This document shows positions 1-5,197 of a stretch of DNA of 9,529 bases, piece by piece. Position 1 is the stretch's first letter; each line of letters begins with the position of its first letter. The DNA comes from Porphyrobacter sp. UBA7686 (GTDB lineage: Bacteria > Pseudomonadota > Alphaproteobacteria > Sphingomonadales > Sphingomonadaceae), in the NCBI GenBank assembly GCA_002482865.1, contig DLGU01000048.1, positions 1,596 through 11,124 on the forward strand, written 5' to 3'. The position numbers were made by a program, and so were the translations under genes. Under the pieces are notes generated by a model. The model did no database searches and was not told the DNA's origin. It saw only the letters and a list, made by a program, of their open reading frames with translations.

Positions 1-8
1 CGGCCTTG

Positions 9-23
9 CGGCCCTTTGGGCCG
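9..23. other. Short GC hairpin at left edge
   Basis: CGGCCC (9-14) and GGGCCG (18-23) form a perfect 6-bp stem around a TTT loop. A second GGCC-TTGC-GGCC element at 2-13 overlaps it, so alternative foldings are possible. It may belong to the 3' untranslated end of a gene beyond the left edge, or it may be chance in GC-rich DNA. No coding sequence could be assigned to positions 1-77. Confidence 0.3.
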
Positions 24-43
24 GAACAGTGCCATGAGATTTG

Positions 44-71
44 AACGCCCGGGGCCTTGGCTCCGGGCGTT
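44..71 (+). terminator. Probable rho-independent terminator, better on + strand
   Basis: Positions 44-55 pair with 60-71 to give a 12-bp stem with one G-U wobble (53/62) and a CTTG tetraloop at 56-59. On the + strand it runs into a T-rich stretch (TTTGCGTTT, 70-78). On the - strand the wobble becomes an A-C mismatch and the tail is not U-rich. The polarity therefore suggests it ends a rightward gene lying left of the window. It begins 6 bases past the stop of the leftward regulator gene, so it may also attenuate that transcript. Confidence 0.55.
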
Positions 72-77
72 TGCGTT

Positions 78-899
78 TCAGCCAATGCGTTTGAAGGTCG
101 TTGTCACGATGTCCGGCATCCCCTCGGCGGCCCAGACGATGGTTTCTGTCATCGTCCTCCCATCCCCTGCAACGGTGTAAACCCGGGTCGAGACCCGCTT
201 GCCGTCCTTGCCGAGCGTCATCACCAGCGTTCCAGCTTCCGGCTGGCGCAGCGACACCGAGTCGATCCCCCCCATCGATCCCGTCACCGGCACCGCCACC
301 CCATCCATAGCGGCGGTCGATTCGGCCTTTTGTAGCGCGCCGTCGGGGCTATCGATCGTGACCACCGTGTGCCAGCGCCCCTCAGGGGCAGGCGAGAAGG
401 CGATTGTGACCGCGCGCGGTCGTTCCTCCTCCGGGATTTTCGCCACATCAAGCGACCAGCGCCCAGTCAGCGGCGTTCCGCGCAAAGGCGCAGCCGTGGC
501 GGCCTGCGCAGTTCCGGCAGTCTCGGGGGTGACATTCCCGGCAGCGAGCGCGAGCGCGAGGGCGGCGGCGGAGAGCACGGTGAGCATGGCGATCTTTCCT
601 TTCGTCCATTCGAACCCCTTTCGGCGGGGTACGGACGGTTCCTCGGCGGAAGGTTCGCACGGGACCAGATCGATTTTCCTGTCCCAGATTTTCTGGGCAT
701 CAAGCAGCCGCGCCAGCTCCCTGCTGCTGCCCACCCCGGTCTTGCGCCGCGCCTCGCGCAGTCGCTCGTTGATCGAGGCTTCCGAACGCTCCAGCCCGGC
801 AGCGATCGACTTCACCGTATGCCCAGCCGCCAGCAAGCGCAGGACTTCCAGCTCCTTGTGGTTGAGCGCCTCGGCACAGATCGGGGGCTGGGTCGTCAT
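78..899 (-). CDS. LuxR-type HTH regulator with membrane anchor and extracytoplasmic domain
   Basis: This is a predicted one-component transcriptional regulator of 273 aa. Residues about 11-68 fit a LuxR/GerE helix-turn-helix: LNHKELEVLRLLAAG begins the domain, KSIAAGLERSEASINERLR is the turn and recognition helix, and LARLL closes it. A charged linker (71-101, ending RRKGFEWTKGK) leads into one hydrophobic segment at about 102-121, and the positive-inside pattern puts the DNA-binding end in the cytoplasm. Residues about 145-273 form a beta-rich domain (GRWSLDVAK, PVTGSMGGIDSVSLR, DGRTMTETIVW). It resembles, from memory, a widespread extracytoplasmic domain starting G-x-W-x-L-(N/D)-x-x-K. No receiver or autoinducer-binding domain is present, and the HTH is N-terminal rather than at the usual C-terminal place. 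The start has only a weak ribosome site. Architecture is well supported; ligand and targets are unknown. Confidence 0.85.
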   Translation of the reverse strand: MTTQPPICAEALNHKELEVLRLLAAGHTVKSIAAGLERSEASINERLREARRKTGVGSSRELARLLDAQKIWDRKIDLVPCEPSAEEPSVPRRKGFEWTKGKIAMLTVLSAAALALALAAGNVTPETAGTAQAATAAPLRGTPLTGRWSLDVAKIPEEERPRAVTIAFSPAPEGRWHTVVTIDSPDGALQKAESTAAMDGVAVPVTGSMGGIDSVSLRQPEAGTLVMTLGKDGKRVSTRVYTVAGDGRTMTETIVWAAEGMPDIVTTTFKRIG

Positions 900-935
900 C
901 GGCTCTGATCACCACAGCGCGCGGCCTTGCGTCCA

Positions 936-952
936 GCACGATTTTCTTGTGC
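936..952 (+). promoter_or_regulatory. Small hairpin in the divergent leader before trmB
   Basis: GCACGA (936-941) and TTGTGC (947-952) pair over a TTTTC loop, with one G-U wobble on the + strand. It lies in the 84-bp space between the divergent regulator and trmB genes, ending 31 bases before the trmB ATG. It could be a leader structure or an imperfect operator half-site pair. No clear -35/-10 pair was recognised in this gap for either gene. Confidence 0.2.
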
Positions 953-983
953 CGGGACGGGCTGCGTGCCAAGCGCCCGCCCC

Positions 984-1685
984 ATGACGGCATTCAAGGA
1001 AGGCGATCCGACCACCATCGCGCGGCTGTATGGCCGCTCTGTCGGGAAGAAGTTGCGCAAGTATCAGCAGGGGTTGGTCGATACCCTCCTGCCGCAGATT
1101 TCCGTGCCTGCCGAAGGCCCGGTGACCAGCGAAGTGCTGTTCGGCGATTCGCGCCCGCTGCATTTCGAGATCGGCTTCGGGGGGGGCGAGCATCTCGCTT
1201 ACCGTGCCGATCTGTTGCCCGATCACGGCTTCATCGGCGCGGAGCCCTTCGTCAACGGTGTGGCGCAGGCGCTGACCCATGTGGCCGACCAGCGCCTCGC
1301 CAATATCCGGCTGCATCACGGCGACGCGCTGGAGGTGCTCCAGCGCATCCCCGATGGCGCGCTGACGATGGCCTATCTGCTCCATCCCGACCCTTGGCCC
1401 AAGGCGCGCCATGCCAAGCGGCGAATGGTCAACGACGGCCCGATCAAGCTGCTCGCCGCCAAGATGAAACCGGGCGGCGAGTTCCGGTTCGGCACCGACC
1501 ACGCCGTGTACCTGCGCTACGCGCTGATGGTGATGCAGCGTCACACCGACCTGTTCGAATGGGTGGTCGAGAAACCCGCCGACTGGCAGGTGCGCCCCTC
1601 CGGCTGGCCCGAGACGCGCTACGAACACAAGGCCCGCACGGTCTATGGGCACGAGGTGTGGTACTTCCGCTTCCGGCGGCGCTAA
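984..1685 (+). CDS. trmB: tRNA (guanine-N7-)-methyltransferase TrmB
   Basis: TrmB uses S-adenosylmethionine to make N7-methylguanosine at position 46 in the variable loop of many tRNAs. The 233-aa product has the full family signature: the SAM-binding loop EIGFGGGEH (62-70), GFIGAEPF (82-89) following the second strand, the catalytic and tRNA-contacting PDPWPKARHAKRR (135-147), FGTDHAVYL (169-177), and a C-terminal TRYEHKARTVYGHEVW (211-226). Length matches the bacterial family. I chose the ATG at 984 because homology begins just after it. The frame stays open to 927 but the extra 19 residues look non-coding, and the ribosome site is weak. The gene is transcribed away from the regulator on its left and ends 3 bp short of the stop codon of the convergent lipoprotein gene. 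Confidence 0.96.
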   Translation: MTAFKEGDPTTIARLYGRSVGKKLRKYQQGLVDTLLPQISVPAEGPVTSEVLFGDSRPLHFEIGFGGGEHLAYRADLLPDHGFIGAEPFVNGVAQALTHVADQRLANIRLHHGDALEVLQRIPDGALTMAYLLHPDPWPKARHAKRRMVNDGPIKLLAAKMKPGGEFRFGTDHAVYLRYALMVMQRHTDLFEWVVEKPADWQVRPSGWPETRYEHKARTVYGHEVWYFRFRRR

Positions 1686-1688
1686 GCC

Positions 1689-2717
1689 TCAATGCTTGTC
1701 GGCGGGCAGGATCGCGTAGGTGACCACATAGGCGTCGTGATCCGACAGCTTGCCGCCTGCATCGGGTCCGTCAAACCACGCCTCGATCCGCACCGGGCGG
1801 ATTAATGTGCGTGCGCCGTCATCGTAGATTTGCAGGTCCTGCGTGTCGAACCACGGCTCGTCCCCGTCGAAGCTCAGGCGGATGTCGCATGCCGGCCCGG
1901 CCCGCCCTGCGCGCACTTCGAGGCAGTGGCGGCGCGCCAGTTGGTAGCCATTCTGCTGCTCGAAAGCATCGAACCGCGCGGGGCTGCGGCGCATGTTGAA
2001 GTCACCCGCCAGCACCAACGGGCTGCCGACCTGACTGACCCGGTCGAGGAAGTCGGCCAGCTCCGCTGACTGGGCGTTGTGGGCGGCGAGGTGCTTTTCG
2101 GGTGGGGCCTTGGAGGCCCCTTGCGCGTTCATGTGGGTGGTGGCGATCTCGACGGGGTCGGCAAGGCCGGGCACAGCGATCCGCACCAGCATCACGCCTT
2201 TGTTCGCCAGACAATCCCAACCCGCACATGAGGTCGGGCCATAGGGTTGGGAATAGGACGCCGTGATCGGGTAGCGCGAGGCGATGGCGATGCCGCTGCC
2301 CATGAAGCGGATGCCCCATTCGCCGCGCAGATAATTGCGCTTGCGCAGCACCGGATCGCGGGTCTTGGGCAGGCCGGAACGCGTCGGGGCACGCGGGCCG
2401 AGGGCGTAATACGGGTGCGGGGTCGAGGATGCCGTGCGCAAGGCTGCCGTGCTGAAGGCCTCCTGAAACACGATCACATCTGGCAGAAGGCCCGCCTGCT
2501 CCATCCGGGCAAATTCGGCGGTCATCTCTTCGAGAAATGGTGCCCGGCCCGTGCGCGCAGGCCATGTCAGGCCTTCGAGGTTATAGGTCATCACGCTGAG
2601 CGTCGCCGGGACCGGACCGGGTGCAGGCGCGACTCCGGCGACCGGTGCCGACACATCGGGATAGGACACGCACCCGCCCAGCGCCAAGGCGGCGGCCAGC
2701 CACCCCGCGCGGATCAT
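1689..2717 (-). CDS. Endonuclease/exonuclease/phosphatase-fold lipoprotein, sphingomyelinase-like
   Basis: A predicted lipoprotein hydrolase of 342 aa. The N-terminus is a short signal with lipobox LGGC (Cys16); residue +2 is Val, which favours the outer membrane. The DNase I/EEP-fold catalytic set is visible: Asn46 in MTYNLEG, Glu86 in VFQEAF, His195 in TTHMNAQG, Asp239/Asn241 in LAGDFN, and Asp326/His327 in LSDHD. The THMNAQ block and CLANKGVMLVRI (169-180) recall bacterial sphingomyelinase C and neutral sphingomyelinases more than DNA-repair nucleases, which suggests a phosphodiester lipid or nucleotide substrate outside the cytoplasm. Cys164/Cys169 and Cys265/Cys277 could form disulfides, as expected for an exported protein. 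The start overlaps the amidohydrolase stop as ATGA and has no strong ribosome site, so translation is probably coupled. The fold is secure; the substrate is inference. Confidence 0.88.
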   Translation of the reverse strand: MIRAGWLAAALALGGCVSYPDVSAPVAGVAPAPGPVPATLSVMTYNLEGLTWPARTGRAPFLEEMTAEFARMEQAGLLPDVIVFQEAFSTAALRTASSTPHPYYALGPRAPTRSGLPKTRDPVLRKRNYLRGEWGIRFMGSGIAIASRYPITASYSQPYGPTSCAGWDCLANKGVMLVRIAVPGLADPVEIATTHMNAQGASKAPPEKHLAAHNAQSAELADFLDRVSQVGSPLVLAGDFNMRRSPARFDAFEQQNGYQLARRHCLEVRAGRAGPACDIRLSFDGDEPWFDTQDLQIYDDGARTLIRPVRIEAWFDGPDAGGKLSDHDAYVVTYAILPADKH

Positions 2718-4048
2718 TCCGCGGCGCTTTTCACGATCACCCCGTCCTTCATGATGACGGTGAAATTGCGCGCCGGATCGCCGATCAGGTCGATATCGGC
2801 CAAAGGATCGCCGCGCACCAGAATGAGATCGGCGAGCGCACCCTGCTCGACCACGCCCAGCCGCCCCTCATAAGGCGTGCGCGGGCCGGACAAGGCGAGC
2901 AATTCGGCATTGCCAGAGGTCACCAGCTTGAGCAGTTCGGCCGGTGTGAAATAGGGCTTCAGCCGCAGGATATAGGCGTTTTGCTGGGCGTTAAGCTCAG
3001 GCTCGAACAGGAAGTCCGTGCCCCAGGCGAGCTTTACGCCGAGCCGCTTGGCCATCGGCCAGACGATCTTCTGACCCTCGATCACGGGCTTTCGCTTCTC
3101 GCGCCGCTTGGGGTCCATCGCCTCGGTCGAATCGACCAGCATTTGCCCTGACAGCCAGATGCCCTTTTCCGCCATCAGCTTGAGCGTGTCCTCGTCGAGC
3201 AGATTGCCATGCTCGATCACCTTCACCCCCGCCTCGATCGCGCGGCGCACCGATTTGGGGTGATAGGCGTGGACGGTGACATAGGTGTTCCAGTCCGAGG
3301 CCGCATCCACCGCCGCCTTCATCTCGTCGAGTGTGTACTGGGTCACGTCGAGCGGGTCGTATTCCGAACTCGTGCCCCCGCCGGCTGCGATCTTGATCTG
3401 GCTCGCACCGAGCCTGAGGTTCTCGCGCACCGCGGTCAGCACTTCGTCACGCCCATCGGCGACGACACTCGCCCAGATTTCCTCGGCCTTGGACATTCTG
3501 CCGGAAAAGCGGCGCGAGGGTTCGCTCGGATGGCGCAGGTCGGCATGACCCGAGGTCTGCGAGATCATCGGCCCTGACGGCCAGATGCGCGGGCCCATCA
3601 CCTTGCCGCTGTCGATCAAGCGCTTCAACTGGAACGAGGGCCCGCCGACATCGCGCACCGCGGTAAAGCCGCGCAGCAGCATCGCCTTGGATTGCGCTGC
3701 GGAGAGCGCCATCACCTTCTCAAGGCTCATGTCCGGCGCGGCCATTTCGGCGGGCGTGAGGCTGTTGAACATCATATGGACGTGGTTGTCGATCAGGCCG
3801 GGCATCAGCGTCTGACCGGTGCCGTCGATCACAGTCACCTCGGCAGAGGTCGGTGCGGCGTCAGGCCCGATGGCGGCGATGACATTCTCGCGCACCACCA
3901 CGGTGGTCGGCGCAGACAGGGTATCGGCGGTGCCATCGAAGACCCGGACATTGGTAAACACCACCTCCTGCGCGGCGAGCGGCGCGAAAGGCGCCAGCAG
4001 GCACACAGTCAGCGCCGCAAGGCCAGCGCGCAGATAAGCCGAAATCAT
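2714..4048 (-). CDS. Exported metal-dependent amidohydrolase, Xaa-Pro dipeptidase/imidazolonepropionase-like
   Basis: A 444-aa periplasmic hydrolase of the amidohydrolase superfamily. Residues 1-26 are a signal peptide ending FAPLAA before Gln27. The binuclear metal site is complete: H-x-H at His89/His91 in PGLIDNHVHM, a likely carboxylated Lys219 in QIKIAAGGG, His260 in VTVHAYH, His280 in VIEHGN, and Asp345 in AWGTDF. The beta-sandwich strands sit at both ends (VVFTNVRVFDG near the start; GALADLILVRGDPL near the end). The family includes Sgx9260-type dipeptidases that cleave Xaa-Pro and N-acyl amino acids, and ochratoxin-degrading enzymes; the substrate here cannot be read. I chose the ATG at 4048 because it starts the signal peptide and follows a GAGGGGG ribosome site at 4055-4061. 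An in-frame ATG at 4090 and the open frame to 4633 would bury the signal or overlap the next gene. It is coupled to the downstream lipoprotein gene by ATGA. Confidence 0.93.
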   Translation of the reverse strand: MISAYLRAGLAALTVCLLAPFAPLAAQEVVFTNVRVFDGTADTLSAPTTVVVRENVIAAIGPDAAPTSAEVTVIDGTGQTLMPGLIDNHVHMMFNSLTPAEMAAPDMSLEKVMALSAAQSKAMLLRGFTAVRDVGGPSFQLKRLIDSGKVMGPRIWPSGPMISQTSGHADLRHPSEPSRRFSGRMSKAEEIWASVVADGRDEVLTAVRENLRLGASQIKIAAGGGTSSEYDPLDVTQYTLDEMKAAVDAASDWNTYVTVHAYHPKSVRRAIEAGVKVIEHGNLLDEDTLKLMAEKGIWLSGQMLVDSTEAMDPKRREKRKPVIEGQKIVWPMAKRLGVKLAWGTDFLFEPELNAQQNAYILRLKPYFTPAELLKLVTSGNAELLALSGPRTPYEGRLGVVEQGALADLILVRGDPLADIDLIGDPARNFTVIMKDGVIVKSAAE

Positions 4049-4098
4049 GTCAGTCCCCCTCGTCCCGTTACTGCGCGGCGAAGATGCCATGGCGCGTT

Positions 4099-4119
4099 TG
4101 ACATGCCAATGTTTTGTCA
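4099..4119. repeat. Imperfect dyad over the membrane-gene stop, upstream of the amidohydrolase gene
   Basis: TGACA (4099-4103) and TGTCA (4115-4119) form an inverted repeat with an 11-bp spacer. A nested ACAT/ATGT pair lies at 4101-4104 and 4109-4112. On the - strand this region also gives TTGGCA (4109-4104), a 5/6 match to a -35 box, but the hexamer 17 bp further on (CATCTT) is a poor -10. It could be a promoter/operator letting the amidohydrolase-lipoprotein pair be expressed separately from the membrane-protein gene. Confidence 0.25.
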
Positions 4120-4512
4120 GGGAATTGGTTTCGCAGTTCGCCACCACGGCATGAACGCGAACACCACCTGCCCTGCCAGACCGAGCAGCGCGTGGGGTTG
4201 CCGAAGCCCCGCCAGCCACTGCGCCGGTGTCTCGCCCGAAAGCGCCCCAGCCAGCGCGCACTCCGCCGCCATCAGGACGGCGAAAGCCAGCACGCCAAGG
4301 GTCAGCGCCTCGCGCCGGGTGGCTATGGCGAAGCGGCGCAAAATCCACCCGGCCGCAAACCAGCTCGCCGTGAGGATGATTGGCAGTTCCAGCAAGGTCG
4401 CGGGCATTAGCCCCACCATCGGGATCACCCACAGCACCCGCACCGTGCCGAGCACGAAGCCCAGCGCAAACACGATAGCCCAATAGGTTACCGCTGCCTT
4501 TCCCACCCGCAT
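4117..4512 (-). CDS. Small four-helix inner-membrane protein of unknown function
   Basis: A 131-aa, very hydrophobic protein. Membrane segments are predicted at about 8-26, 35-57, 68-90 and 105-122, with arginines between segments two and three (LRRFAIATRRE). The GTVRVLW...P sequence (22-31) and a buried Glu46 in LLELP are, as I remember it, conserved in a family of uncharacterised proteobacterial membrane proteins; I cannot name it with certainty. The start at 4512 is strongly supported by a perfect AGGAGG ribosome site at 4520-4525, seven bases away. The gene lies 68 bp upstream of the amidohydrolase on the same strand, so the two may share a transcript. It diverges from the ferritin-like gene. 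No enzymatic motif is visible. Confidence 0.8.
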   Translation of the reverse strand: MRVGKAAVTYWAIVFALGFVLGTVRVLWVIPMVGLMPATLLELPIILTASWFAAGWILRRFAIATRREALTLGVLAFAVLMAAECALAGALSGETPAQWLAGLRQPHALLGLAGQVVFAFMPWWRTAKPIP

Positions 4513-4535
4513 GGCCCCGCCTCCTGTCTCGCCCT

Positions 4536-4554
4536 GCCGCAGCCAGCCTGCGGC
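4536..4554 (-). other. Hairpin in the leader of the membrane-protein gene
   Basis: GCCGCAG (4536-4542) and CTGCGGC (4548-4554) form a perfect 7-bp stem with a 5-base loop. It lies ten bases upstream (in the - direction of reading) of the AGGAGG ribosome site of the leftward membrane-protein gene, within the 143-bp divergent region 4513-4655. It could shape the mRNA leader, but short GC stems are common in DNA of this composition. Confidence 0.2.
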
Positions 4555-4655
4555 TCGTCCGATCCCCGCAGCTTACCACACCCATGACAGAACATCGCGG
4601 AGCGGTTGGGGCCAGAGTGACATGGGGGTGCAATCATTCACCGGAGACGACCAAC

Positions 4656-5156
4656 ATGACCATCACGACGCTCAAGGATCTCTACGTCGATCAGTTGCAG
4701 GACCTCTACAGCGCCAATCGCCAGGCCATTCAGGTCACGCGCGAGCTGAAGGAAGCGGCCAGTTCGGCCCAGTTGCGCAAGGCGCTGACCGCAGGCGTGG
4801 ACGGGATTGAGGAGGGCATGGACCACCTCAAGACGCTGATCGAGAACCACGATGCCAACCCGCGCGGCGAACATTGCAAGGGCATGGAAGGCCTCGCCGC
4901 CGAAGCGCGCGCGCACGGGGTCGAAGCGGATTTCTCGGATGAGGACGTCCGCGATGCCTCGATCATCGCGCAGTACCAGCGCATGACCCACTACGGCATC
5001 TCGGGCTATGGCACGGCTGCAGCGTTCGCGCGGCGGCTCGGGCTGGAGAATGATGCCAGCGTTCTGGCGCAATGCCTCGACGACACCCGTAGCGGCGACA
5101 AGCATATGACGCAGATCGCCTCGGGCGAGGTCAACCCCGCCGCTGCCGAAGCGTAA
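4656..5156 (+). CDS. YciF/DUF892 ferritin-like stress protein with altered iron site
   Basis: A 166-aa all-helical protein of the YciF (DUF892) ferritin-like family, known as stress- or stationary-phase-induced in enterobacteria. The family pattern is plain: LKDLYVDQLQDLYSANRQ (6-23), the EHCKGMEGL block (72-80), DASIIAQYQRMTHYGISGYGT (100-120) and LARRLG-type spacing before LDDTRSGDKHM (141-151). Compared from memory with E. coli YciF, several expected carboxylate/histidine metal ligands are changed: Glu to Asn21, His to Gly47, Glu to Thr111, Glu to Gly114 and Glu to Thr144. His112 and Asp148 remain. I chose the ATG at 4656, where homology starts, with GGAG at 4643-4646 nine bases away; the open frame from 4584 adds non-homologous residues. 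A weak promoter-like pair, TTGGGG (4606-4611) and TGCAAT (4629-4634) at 17-bp spacing, precedes it. Iron binding is doubtful; the family assignment is not. Confidence 0.92.
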   Translation: MTITTLKDLYVDQLQDLYSANRQAIQVTRELKEAASSAQLRKALTAGVDGIEEGMDHLKTLIENHDANPRGEHCKGMEGLAAEARAHGVEADFSDEDVRDASIIAQYQRMTHYGISGYGTAAAFARRLGLENDASVLAQCLDDTRSGDKHMTQIASGEVNPAAAEA

Positions 5157-5164
5157 GCGTAGCA

Positions 5165-5191
5165 GGAGCCCGGCGCGATCCGCCGGGCTCC
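5165..5191. terminator. Bidirectional hairpin terminator between convergent genes
   Basis: GGAGCCCGGCG (5165-5175) and CGCCGGGCTCC (5181-5191) form a perfect 11-bp stem around CGATC. It fills most of the 41-bp gap between the stop of the ferritin-like gene and the stop of maeB, so it can serve both strands. Neither side has a real T tract, so intrinsic termination may be weak or Rho-assisted, and the hairpin may also protect the 3' ends. Confidence 0.7.
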
Positions 5192-5197
5192 GCTATC

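Noticed and set aside
927..983. Upstream start for trmB
   Set aside because: The 19 extra residues do not resemble the family's N-terminus and would use up most of the divergent promoter region.
199..987. Open frame of 262 codons on the + strand opposite the regulator gene
   Set aside because: It is Ser/Ala/Arg-rich and without domains, whereas the - strand frame has a clear HTH, membrane segment and structured domain.
4098..4126. Perfect TTGACA on the + strand as an antisense promoter
   Set aside because: The hexamer at the right spacing (GGAATT) is not a -10 box, and there is no rightward gene for it to serve.
4049..4633. N-terminal extension of the amidohydrolase frame up to 4633
   Set aside because: The extension overlaps the membrane-protein gene on the same strand in another frame, lacks homology-like features, and would bury a good signal peptide that has its own ribosome site.
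4575..4656. EcfG-type general stress promoter (GGAAC and CGTT) before the ferritin-like gene
   Set aside because: Only an AGAAC and a CGGTT occur, at about half the required spacing, so the match is not credible even though stress control would suit the family.
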